Shown here: positions 1-5,986 of the stretch, in pieces
How positions within the stretch are numbered: position 1 is the stretch's first letter
Layout of the letters: every line of letters starts with the position of its first letter
Assembly (NCBI GenBank): GCA_900759455.1
Contig: CAAEVI010000035.1
Location: 1 to 8,106, forward strand
DNA: 8,106 nucleotides
Source of the DNA: Erysipelotrichaceae bacterium
GTDB taxonomy: Bacteria > Bacillota_I > Bacilli_A > Erysipelotrichales > Erysipelotrichaceae
Direction: 5' to 3'
The notes under the pieces: generated by a model
Database searches by the model: none
What the model saw: only the letters and a program-made list of their open reading frames with translations
What the model was told of the DNA's origin: nothing
Made by a program: the position numbers and the translations under genes

Positions 1-393
1 ATTCCCCGCGTGAGCGGGGGTGATCCCAAAACAGCAGTTACCTTACCAAGTAAAGTAGCGTATTCCCCGCGTGAGCGGGGGTGATCCCAGATCGAGGAAT
101 TAAGCGCACTCGGTACAGTTGTATTCCCCGCGTGAGCGGGGGTGATCCCGAACCAATACACTTTATCAGATACCGCGGTGAGTATTCCCCGCGTGAGCGG
201 GGGTGATCCCGAGCGAGGCAACTTTTGGACCGTCAGGCTGTGGTATTCCCCGCGTGAGCGGGGGTGATCCCCACTGATCATAAATAAGCCCATAAGCTCT
301 ACAGTATTCCCCGCGTGAGCGGGGGTGATCCCCGTCTTGTTTGGGAACATTGGCAGCAATTCTGGTATTCCCCGCGTGAGAGGGGTTCAGTTA
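1..393 (+). CRISPR. Type I-E-like CRISPR array, leader-distal end (7 repeats, 6 spacers)
   Basis: The 29-nt repeat starts GTATTCCCCGCG and ends GGGGGTGATCCC. Copies lie at 1-27 (first two bases cut off by the window edge), 60-88, 121-149, 182-210, 243-271 and 304-332, all identical, plus a degenerate copy at 365-393. The six spacers (28-59, 89-120, 150-181, 211-242, 272-303, 333-364) are all exactly 32 nt, giving a strict 61-nt period. The repeat core CCCCGC-GTGA-GCGGGG folds into a 6-bp stem closed by a GNRA-type tetraloop. Repeat and spacer lengths and sequence style are typical of type I-E (Cascade/Cas3, crRNA cut by Cas6e). By analogy with the E. coli repeat, which reads in this direction, transcription runs left to right. 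The decayed last repeat on the right agrees, so leader and cas genes should lie left of the window. None is visible here. The spacers match nothing else I can see in the window. Confidence 0.97.
365..393 (+). repeat. Degenerate terminal CRISPR repeat
   Basis: The first 16 bases (GTATTCCCCGCGTGAG) match the consensus. The copy then diverges: a C-to-A change in the right arm of the stem, loss of one G from the G run, and an unrelated last part (TTCAGTTA in place of the GTGATCCC handle). The stem keeps its four C-G pairs but gains a G-A mismatch. Decay of the last repeat marks the trailer (oldest) end of an array, because new spacers enter next to the leader. It fixes the array polarity. No further repeat follows. 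Confidence 0.9.
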
Positions 394-451
394 AATTAGT
401 GCATATACTGAAGATGTATTTTATTTATTTAATAAAAAATAAGTGCTATTT

Positions 452-480
452 TTGAAATTAAAACAATGCTAAAATATATG
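452..480 (+). promoter_or_regulatory. Candidate promoter for the LMW-PTP gene
   Basis: Two overlapping sigma-A readings exist in this AT-rich stretch. One is TTGAAA (452-457), a 17-nt spacer and TATATG (475-480). The other is an extended -10, TGCTAAAAT (467-475), without a good -35. Either would start transcription around 482-487, next to the inverted repeat at 486-506. The region from 394 to about 450 holds only AT-rich sequence, with no gene and no clear terminator for the CRISPR transcript. Confidence 0.5.
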
Positions 481-485
481 AGTAA

Positions 486-506
486 TACGTAGGGATAGTC
501 TACGTA
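486..506 (+). promoter_or_regulatory. Perfect 7-bp inverted repeat upstream of the LMW-PTP ribosome binding site
   Basis: TACGTAG (486-492) and CTACGTA (500-506) are perfect inverted arms around a 7-nt loop. Each arm contains the self-complementary hexamer TACGTA. The dyad falls at the likely transcription start and ends three bases before the TAAGGAG ribosome binding site, so it could be an operator or a 5'-UTR hairpin. There is no T-run after it, so it is not an intrinsic terminator. What would act on it is unknown. Confidence 0.45.
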
Positions 507-524
507 AATAAGGAGTATTTGGAT

Positions 525-983
525 ATGGTAAAAATACTTTTTGTATGCCACGGCAATATTTGTAGAAGCCCGATGGCAGAATATGTAATGAAGGATCTGG
601 TGAAGAAAGCAGGTGTGGCAGAGCTTTTTGAAATTGATTCGGCTGCCACAAGCCGTGAGGAAATCGGAAATCCGGTGCATTATGGAACAAAGCGAAAGCT
701 AAAACAGGAGAATATTTACTGCGGTGATCATCGTGCACGTCAGATGACGAAAGCGGATTATGCACACTATGATCTGTTGATTGGCATGGAAACGGTAAAT
801 ATCCGTAATATGATCCGTATTGCGGGCGGAGATCCGGATCACAAGATCAGACGCATTCTGGATTTCTGTGAATGCCCGAAAGATATCGACGATCCATGGT
901 ATACAGGAAATTTCGATATCACTTATAATCAGATTCTTGAGGGATGCGAAGCACTGCTGGCTTATTGCATGGAAAATAGATAG
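525..983 (+). CDS. Low-molecular-weight protein tyrosine phosphatase
   Basis: A cytoplasmic cysteine-dependent phosphatase of 152 residues, the usual LMW-PTP length. The N-terminal P-loop VCHGNICRS holds the CX5R signature (nucleophile Cys8, phosphate-binding Arg14). The DPWYTG segment near residue 123 carries the general acid Asp123. Known family members remove phosphate from tyrosine, often partnering bacterial tyrosine kinases of capsule synthesis; others act on protein arginine phosphate. No kinase gene is in view, so the substrate is open. The start is ATG 525, because TAAGGAG (509-515) sits 9 nt upstream. A TTG at 519 in the same frame would be only 3 nt from that site. It follows the CRISPR array and has its own promoter candidate, so it is probably a neighbour rather than a functional partner of the array. 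No terminator is visible after it. Confidence 0.93.
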   Translation: MVKILFVCHGNICRSPMAEYVMKDLVKKAGVAELFEIDSAATSREEIGNPVHYGTKRKLKQENIYCGDHRARQMTKADYAHYDLLIGMETVNIRNMIRIAGGDPDHKIRRILDFCECPKDIDDPWYTGNFDITYNQILEGCEALLAYCMENR

Positions 984-1005
984 GATTGTTGAATTTAATA
1001 AGAAA

Positions 1006-1028
1006 ATAACGGTTTTATCTGTTATAAT
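1006..1028 (+). promoter_or_regulatory. Extended -10 promoter of xpt with overlapping dyad
   Basis: TG-T-TATAAT (1020-1028) is a full extended -10 element; no good -35 lies at 17 nt. An imperfect inverted repeat, ATAACGG (1006-1012) with CTGTTAT (1019-1025), overlaps the -10 and could be a repressor site. Transcription would begin about 1035, leaving a leader of roughly 23 nt. That is too short for the guanine riboswitch that controls xpt in Bacillus subtilis. Confidence 0.6.
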
Positions 1029-1057
1029 ATCTCTTACATGTGAAGGAGTAAGAGTGT

Positions 1058-1645
1058 ATGAAGTTATTGGAAGAGCGTATCCGTAAGGATGGCGTAGTTA
1101 AAGAAGGAAATGTATTAAAAGTTGACAGTTTTTTGAATCATCAGATGGACGTGCCTTTTTTCTATGAAATGGGAAAAGAATTCAAGCGTCTGTTTCAGGA
1201 TGCCCCGATCAATAAGATCCTGACGATCGAAGCAAGCGGTATCGGTATTGCGATCATTGCCGGTCTGCATCTGAATGTACCTGTCGTATTTGCTAAGAAA
1301 TCACGTTCAAGCAATATTTCGAATCAGGTATATCACACGGTGATTCATTCGTATACGCATAACTGTGATAACGATGTGGTCGTTTCCAAGCAGTATCTGA
1401 GTGAAGAAGATCATGTGCTGATCATCGATGACTTTCTGGCAAACGGCTGTGCGCTGGAAGGTTTGATCGACCTTGTCCATCAGGCCGGCGGTACGGTGGA
1501 AGGCATTGGTATCGCAGTGGAAAAAGGATTTCAGGAAGGCGGCGACCGTCTGCGTGCCAAGGGATATCGAGTGGAATCTCTGGCGATCGTTGACAGCATG
1601 GATGCGGCAACCGGAGAAATCAAATTCAGAAGCAATGAGTCTTAG
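1058..1645 (+). CDS. xpt: Xanthine phosphoribosyltransferase
   Basis: A cytoplasmic purine-salvage enzyme that converts xanthine and PRPP to XMP and pyrophosphate. The 195-residue protein matches the family length. It carries the Xpt-specific N-terminal segment KVDSFLNHQMD (21-31), the TIEASGIGIA loop (56-65), FAKKSRS (78-84) and the PRPP-binding motif VLIIDDFLANG (120-130) with its adjacent acidic pair. GYRVESLA (169-176) is also typical of Bacillus-type Xpt. GAAGGAG (1042-1048) lies 9 nt before the ATG. The gene is flanked by its own promoter and by a terminator that overlaps its stop codon, so it is probably monocistronic. No pbuX-type xanthine permease, the common partner, follows. There is no room upstream for a purine riboswitch. 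Confidence 0.96.
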   Translation: MKLLEERIRKDGVVKEGNVLKVDSFLNHQMDVPFFYEMGKEFKRLFQDAPINKILTIEASGIGIAIIAGLHLNVPVVFAKKSRSSNISNQVYHTVIHSYTHNCDNDVVVSKQYLSEEDHVLIIDDFLANGCALEGLIDLVHQAGGTVEGIGIAVEKGFQEGGDRLRAKGYRVESLAIVDSMDAATGEIKFRSNES

Positions 1646-1659
1646 ACCATTGCTTTTTT
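1629..1659 (+). terminator. Intrinsic terminator overlapping the xpt stop codon
   Basis: AAGCAATG (1630-1637) pairs with CATTGCTT (1648-1655). After a one-base bulge (A1638) the stem continues as GTC (1639-1641) with GAC (1645-1647), closed by the loop TTA. Six T residues follow at 1654-1659, some shared with the stem base. The left arm lies within the last codons of xpt, and the TAG stop (1643-1645) sits in and beside the loop. Confidence 0.85.
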
Positions 1660-1798
1660 ACGTAACAGCATAAAAAAGGCATATCTGACAAAAATGTAAG
1701 CAAGCAGGAAAGATCAAAAAAACCTTATAAATATCCCTTTTTCGTATGAAATACAGTATGTGCGTTCATGGCCGTTGATTGCCTTACGATTTAGGAAT

Positions 1799-1807
1799 TG
1801 CTATAAT
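1799..1807 (+). promoter_or_regulatory. Extended -10 promoter of the glycolipid operon
   Basis: TG-C-TATAAT is a perfect extended -10. The nearest -35-like hexamer, TTGATT (1775-1780), is 21 nt away, further than ideal, so the extended -10 probably carries the promoter. Transcription would start near 1814. The rest of the gap, from 1660 to 1798, is AT-rich, and I see no gene, riboswitch or repeat in it. Confidence 0.7.
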
Positions 1808-1860
1808 AAGATAGAAGAAATAGGTAAAGTCTAAAGGAAAATTTGCGGGAGGAATTCAAA

Positions 1861-2922
1861 TTGAATAAACGAATTGTCATCAATATGATTTCCAGTGCGG
1901 ACATGGTGGCCGGACAGGGAGTCGGCAGTGCTTATGAAGAGCAGGTGCAGTTGGTAAAGGAAGGTGCATCTGATATCTTTGACGTCAGAGTCAATGAGCA
2001 TTGCAAGTCAGATATTAATCATTTTCATACGATCGATCCTGTCTTTTATGTAAAAATGAAGACATCAAAAGCGGCAAATGTTGCTTATTGTCATTTTCTG
2101 CCGGATACACTGGATGGAAGCATCAAGATACCGAAAGCTTTTTTCGGTGTATTTAAACGTTATGTGACATCATTTTACCGCAGCGCGGATTATCTGATCG
2201 TGGTGAATCCGATCTTTATGAAGGAGCTGGAACGTTATCATATTGATAAGGATAAAATGCTCTATATTCCTAATTTTGTATCAAAGGATCAGTTTTATGA
2301 AAAAACCTTGGATGAAAAGAAAAAAATTCGCAGCAAATATGGTATAAAAGAAGATGATTTCGTTGTCCTCGGTGTAGGACAGGTGCAGACTCGCAAGGGT
2401 GTTCTGGATTTTGTCGAAGTAGCGAAACGGATGCCGGATATCACTTTTGTCTGGGCCGGCGGTTTCTCGTTTGGTGTGATAACAGACGGCTATCGGGAAC
2501 TGGCGGAAGTAATGAAAAATCCTCCGGCAAATGTAAAGTTTCTCGGCATTGTACCAAGAAGCGACATGAATGATATTTTTAATTTATCTGATGTGTTGTT
2601 CATGCCTTCTTATAATGAACTTTTTCCAATGTCGATCCTGGAGGCGGTCAATGTTCACCGCCCGCTGGTTCTCCGTGATCTGGAGCTGTATGAGGATATT
2701 CTTTTCCATGATTATATGGAGGGAACGAATAATGATCAGTTTGTTCATGCGCTCCGTGTATTGAAAGAGGATCCTCAGGAATATCGTCGCTGGAGCAAGG
2801 CGGCTGAAAAGATTTCTGATTTTTACAGCAGAGAGCACGTTCTGCAAATCTGGCGGGACTTTTATACACGTGTTTATCGGGAACAAAAGAATAAGAAGCA
2901 TAAGAAGAAAAATAAATCATAA
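1861..2922 (+). CDS. cpoA: CpoA/LafB-like glycosyltransferase (second sugar of the glycolipid anchor)
   Basis: A GT-B fold, GT4-type glycosyltransferase of 353 residues. It resembles pneumococcal CpoA and Listeria LafB, which add a second sugar to monoglucosyl-diacylglycerol at the inner face of the membrane. Recognisable segments are INMISSADMVAGQGVGSAY (7-25), HFHTID (54-59), the basic stretch KIPKAFFGVFKRYV (89-102), GVGQVQTRKG (171-180), WAGGFSFG (198-205) and the E-x7-E nucleotide-sugar motif in YNELFPMSILEA (Glu253, Glu261). The C-terminus is a lysine-rich tail (340-352) that may bind anionic lipid. The start is TTG 1861, with GGGAGG (1847-1852) 8 nt upstream; the in-frame TTG at 1843 lies before that ribosome binding site and is unlikely. 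The gene leads a four-gene operon. Sugar specificity cannot be read from the sequence. Confidence 0.9.
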   Translation: MNKRIVINMISSADMVAGQGVGSAYEEQVQLVKEGASDIFDVRVNEHCKSDINHFHTIDPVFYVKMKTSKAANVAYCHFLPDTLDGSIKIPKAFFGVFKRYVTSFYRSADYLIVVNPIFMKELERYHIDKDKMLYIPNFVSKDQFYEKTLDEKKKIRSKYGIKEDDFVVLGVGQVQTRKGVLDFVEVAKRMPDITFVWAGGFSFGVITDGYRELAEVMKNPPANVKFLGIVPRSDMNDIFNLSDVLFMPSYNELFPMSILEAVNVHRPLVLRDLELYEDILFHDYMEGTNNDQFVHALRVLKEDPQEYRRWSKAAEKISDFYSREHVLQIWRDFYTRVYREQKNKKHKKKNKS

Positions 2923-2945
2923 GGGAGAGGGATGAAGGTGGTGTT

Positions 2946-4007
2946 ATGAAGCAAGGAAAGAAATATGCATTGAACCTGCTTTTGATCCTTGTGATCACCG
3001 TCGGTGCAGTCTGGTTTGCATTAAAAGACAACTATGAACAAGTTATGGGGCTGATCTGCAGCATCAAATGGTATTATCTGATCATCATCATGGCATGGGG
3101 CATTCTCTATACGCTGGTGATCGGCTGGATTTATAAGATGTTCGGCAGCCGCTATCGAAAGGGATATCGTTTTGTTCATGGCGCTGTCGTTGCTTTTGTC
3201 GGTACGTTTTTTTCGGGCATTACCCCGAGCGCGACCGGAGGGCAGTTTGCACAGGCTTATATCATGAAGAAACAGGGAATCAAGGTCAGTGACGGAGCTT
3301 CTGTGCTGTGGGCTGATTTTATCATTTATCAGACAACGATGATGCTTTATGTCACGGTACTGTTCCTGCTTCGCTTCAGTTATTACAGTGCGCAGAATGC
3401 CTGGTTTAATCTGATTCTTCTCGGATATCTGCTGAATATGCTTGTTATCTGTACGCTTTATACGATGGCTTTGTTTCCTAATCTGTATGTTCGTCTCAGT
3501 TCTATAGTGGTAAATCTGCTTGCGCGTATTCATCTGGTAAAAGACCGGGAACAAACACTTGCCAACTGGAATTTGCAGCTGTCAAGTTTTACTACAGAGA
3601 TCAAGAAGCTTACAAAGGATAAAAAGCTGATCTTGAAAACGGCAGGCGTCAATGTGATCCGAATGACGCTGCAGTTTTCGCTGCCGTTTTTTATCGCGCT
3701 GATGATGGGCGTTTCGCTGAAAGCAAGCCAGCTGCTGGATGTGATGGCACTGTCCAGTTTTGTGCTGATGGCCAACAGCTTTATTCCGATTCCCGGGGCC
3801 AGCGGCGGTACAGAAGTCGTGTTTGCCCTTTTATTCGGATCATTGCTTCATACTACGACAGGCGCCGTACTGTTGCTGTGGCGCTTTTCGACGTATCATT
3901 TGGTAATGATCTGCGGTGCTGTTGTTTTTATCGTTACCAAACGATATTATGATAAAAAACGGATGAGAGAAGAGCAGGATACGCTGCCTAGGGAGGATCT
4001 ATTATGA
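2946..4007 (+). CDS. Flippase-like polytopic membrane protein (LPG synthase transmembrane/UPF0104 family, LafC-like position)
   Basis: An integral membrane protein of 353 residues with about eight hydrophobic segments, roughly at 8-24, 41-63, 78-92, 120-142, 153-176, 236-256, 265-300 (probably two) and 305-330. A hydrophilic, charged section at 195-232 separates the two halves. The hallmarks are GITPSATGGQ (91-100) and PIPGASGGTE (281-290), the paired glycine/proline motifs of the family related to the MprF flippase domain and YbhN. No aminoacyl-transferase domain is present, so it does not make lysyl-phosphatidylglycerol. Its place between two glycolipid glycosyltransferases suggests a role in moving or handling glycolipid, as proposed for similar genes beside such enzymes; that is inference. 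The start ATG 2946 has AAGGTGGTG (2935-2943) just upstream. Its TGA overlaps the next ATG by four bases (ATGA), so translation is probably coupled. Confidence 0.88.
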   Translation: MKQGKKYALNLLLILVITVGAVWFALKDNYEQVMGLICSIKWYYLIIIMAWGILYTLVIGWIYKMFGSRYRKGYRFVHGAVVAFVGTFFSGITPSATGGQFAQAYIMKKQGIKVSDGASVLWADFIIYQTTMMLYVTVLFLLRFSYYSAQNAWFNLILLGYLLNMLVICTLYTMALFPNLYVRLSSIVVNLLARIHLVKDREQTLANWNLQLSSFTTEIKKLTKDKKLILKTAGVNVIRMTLQFSLPFFIALMMGVSLKASQLLDVMALSSFVLMANSFIPIPGASGGTEVVFALLFGSLLHTTTGAVLLLWRFSTYHLVMICGAVVFIVTKRYYDKKRMREEQDTLPREDLL

Positions 4008-5986
4008 GAATCGGGATATTTACAGATACGTTCACGCCGGATATCAACGGCGTGGTTTCTTCTGTTGTTACCCTTCAAAATGGCCTGGAACAGGCAGGAC
4101 ATGAAGTTTATATCATAACGGGACAGAAAAATTCTTTCCATGCACATTGGGAAGGAAATGTCCTTCGTCTTCCGGGAATCGAGATGAAAAAACTGTATGG
4201 CTACACATTGAGCACACCGTATCATTTTGAAGTGAAACGTGAAATTGAATCTCTTCATCTGGATGTCATTCATGTGCAGCAGGAATTTACGGTCGGCATT
4301 TTCGGCAGGATCCTGGCGCATAATCTGCATATTCCCGTTGTTTATACATATCATACACTGTATGAGGATTATACGCATTATGTAAATGTGTTTGATCTTA
4401 ACAGTGTCGAAAAGATCAGCCGCAAGGCCATTTATTCGATTTCGAGAATGCTTTGCAATTCGGTTTCCGGCATCATTGCGCCCAGTGAGAAAACTAAGGA
4501 AAAATTGATCGGATATGGGGTGAAAAAGCCTATTTATGTCATCCCGACCGGTCTGGATCTCGATCGTTTTCGTTATGAAAACATGGAGGAACAAAAACGC
4601 CGTGCAATACGGGAAAAATATCATCTTGATGAAGATACGCCGCTGATCATCTATTTGGGCCGCATTGCAGCGGAAAAAAGCATAGATGTGATCATTGACG
4701 GAGTGAAGCATATTCAGACAGAGAACTGTAAAGTGATGATTGTCGGCGGTGGCCCTTCTTTGGAAGATCTGAAAGAGCAGGCTCAGAAGCTGGGCGTCAG
4801 CGATCGTATGATCTTTACCGGACCGGTACCGGCAGAGGAAGTTCCGGCTTATTATCAGATCAGCGATGCTTTTGTCAGTGCCTCTACTTCAGAAACACAG
4901 GGCATGACCTTCATTGAAGCATTGGCCAGCGGCCTGCCGTTGTTTGCACGTCCGGATGAAGTGTTGGAACAACTGGTAGACGAAGGAAGATCCGGCTTTT
5001 ATTTTTCAACGCCTGAGGAATTCGCACAGAAGGCTGATGCGTATCTGGCGATGCCGAAAGAAAAGAAGCAGGAAATGAAAAAAGAAGCTATCGAACGCTC
5101 GATGCGCTATGATATGCATGAATTTGCGCACCAGGTGGAAGTAGTATACCGTAAAGTGATTGATGAATATCAGGAAGACTATGAAGTAACCAAAATCCGC
5201 GTTCTGGATGACGTGGTCAAAGTGACCCTTGAAAATGATGCGCAGAAAGAACCGCTGCGACTGTATATTTCGATGGATGATTATTTTACGTACAAGATCA
5301 CGCTTCATCGTTATCTGGATGCAGACTATGTGGCGTCGCTTGTTGAACAGCAGGATATGATCAAAGCAACGCGAAGCGCTGTACATAGATTATCGGGCCG
5401 TGACTATACATGTAAGGAAATGTTGCGCTATCTGATGCTCAATAAGGAACTGGATCAGGAAAGTGCGCAAAAGGTGATCGCGGACCTTAAAGAAAGAGGT
5501 TATCTGAATGATGAGCGGTATGCGCAGGAAAAGACACAGTACTATTCTTCCCAGGGGTATGGCCGGGAAAAAATAAGCCGCATGCTGATAAAAAAAGGAA
5601 TCGACAGAGAAACGGCACAGGCGGCGGTAAGTACTCTGGAAGACAGTCAGGAAGAAGAGAATGCTTTTCTGCTGGCTGAAAAACTGACAGATACCATCAA
5701 GGACCGGTCGAAAAAGATGAAACGCCAGATGATTGTTTCAAAGCTGATGGCGCAGGGATATAGTGCGGAGATTGCCCGCCGTGCCGCTTCACATCTTGAA
5801 TTCGATGAAGAAGAAGAGGCGGGAGCTTTGACAAAAACCGTGGAAAAGGCATGGCGGCTGTATAAGAACCGTTATGACGGCACGGTATTAAGACAAAAGG
5901 TTGTTGCATATTGTATGCGAAAAGGCTTTTCGGCAGCAGCCGTACATGAAAAAATAGAAGAACAGGAGTTGGACGACGATGAATAA
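4004..5986 (+). CDS. LafA-like glycosyltransferase fused to full-length RecX
   Basis: A two-part protein of 660 residues. Residues 1 to about 388 form a complete GT4 glycosyltransferase of the diacylglycerol glucosyltransferase (LafA/BgsB) type. It begins MRIGIFTDTFTPDINGVVSS and has the YTYHT segment with His117, the donor-site LGRIAAEK (218-225) and E-x7-E at Glu297/Glu305. This type adds the first sugar to diacylglycerol at the cytoplasmic membrane face. Residues from about 393 to 658 form a complete RecX, about 265 residues, as in B. subtilis. It starts EVTKIRV and contains LSGRDYTCKEML (463-474) and GYLNDERYAQEK (499-510), followed by further three-helix repeats to a very acidic end (EEQELDDDE). 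RecX binds and modulates RecA filaments. The linker is only a few residues, and I see no internal start with a ribosome binding site. GGGAGGA (3991-3997) precedes the ATG. The stop overlaps the next start by 8 nt. Either activity could be lost; both look intact. Confidence 0.9.
   Translation: MRIGIFTDTFTPDINGVVSSVVTLQNGLEQAGHEVYIITGQKNSFHAHWEGNVLRLPGIEMKKLYGYTLSTPYHFEVKREIESLHLDVIHVQQEFTVGIFGRILAHNLHIPVVYTYHTLYEDYTHYVNVFDLNSVEKISRKAIYSISRMLCNSVSGIIAPSEKTKEKLIGYGVKKPIYVIPTGLDLDRFRYENMEEQKRRAIREKYHLDEDTPLIIYLGRIAAEKSIDVIIDGVKHIQTENCKVMIVGGGPSLEDLKEQAQKLGVSDRMIFTGPVPAEEVPAYYQISDAFVSASTSETQGMTFIEALASGLPLFARPDEVLEQLVDEGRSGFYFSTPEEFAQKADAYLAMPKEKKQEMKKEAIERSMRYDMHEFAHQVEVVYRKVIDEYQEDYEVTKIRVLDDVVKVTLENDAQKEPLRLYISMDDYFTYKITLHRYLDADYVASLVEQQDMIKATRSAVHRLSGRDYTCKEMLRYLMLNKELDQESAQKVIADLKERGYLNDERYAQEKTQYYSSQGYGREKISRMLIKKGIDRETAQAAVSTLEDSQEEENAFLLAEKLTDTIKDRSKKMKRQMIVSKLMAQGYSAEIARRAASHLEFDEEEEAGALTKTVEKAWRLYKNRYDGTVLRQKVVAYCMRKGFSAAAVHEKIEEQELDDDE

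Noticed and set aside
394..1057. A possible CRISPR-associated role for the adjacent phosphatase
   Set aside because: The protein is a standard LMW-PTP with its own promoter, and no cas gene lies between. Adjacency to the trailer end of an array is not evidence of a shared function.
820..1086. A forward frame of 88 codons overlapping the phosphatase and xpt
   Set aside because: It is out of frame with two well-supported genes, has no ribosome binding site and spans the xpt promoter.
1683..1760. A possible terminator or small RNA in the gap after xpt (A-rich and T-rich runs)
   Set aside because: No GC-containing stem precedes the T-run at 1737-1742 on either strand, so nothing supports a structured RNA.
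2932..2949. A five-codon frame (MKVVL) ending in an ATGA overlap with the membrane protein start
   Set aside because: The GGGAG upstream is only about 4 nt from the ATG, the peptide is tiny, and the same bases serve as the ribosome binding site AAGGTGGTG of the next gene. Chance is the simpler explanation.
3947..4711. A long reverse-strand frame of 254 codons
   Set aside because: It lies wholly opposite the end of the membrane protein and the start of the glycosyltransferase gene, both with clear family motifs, and its translation shows no recognisable domain.
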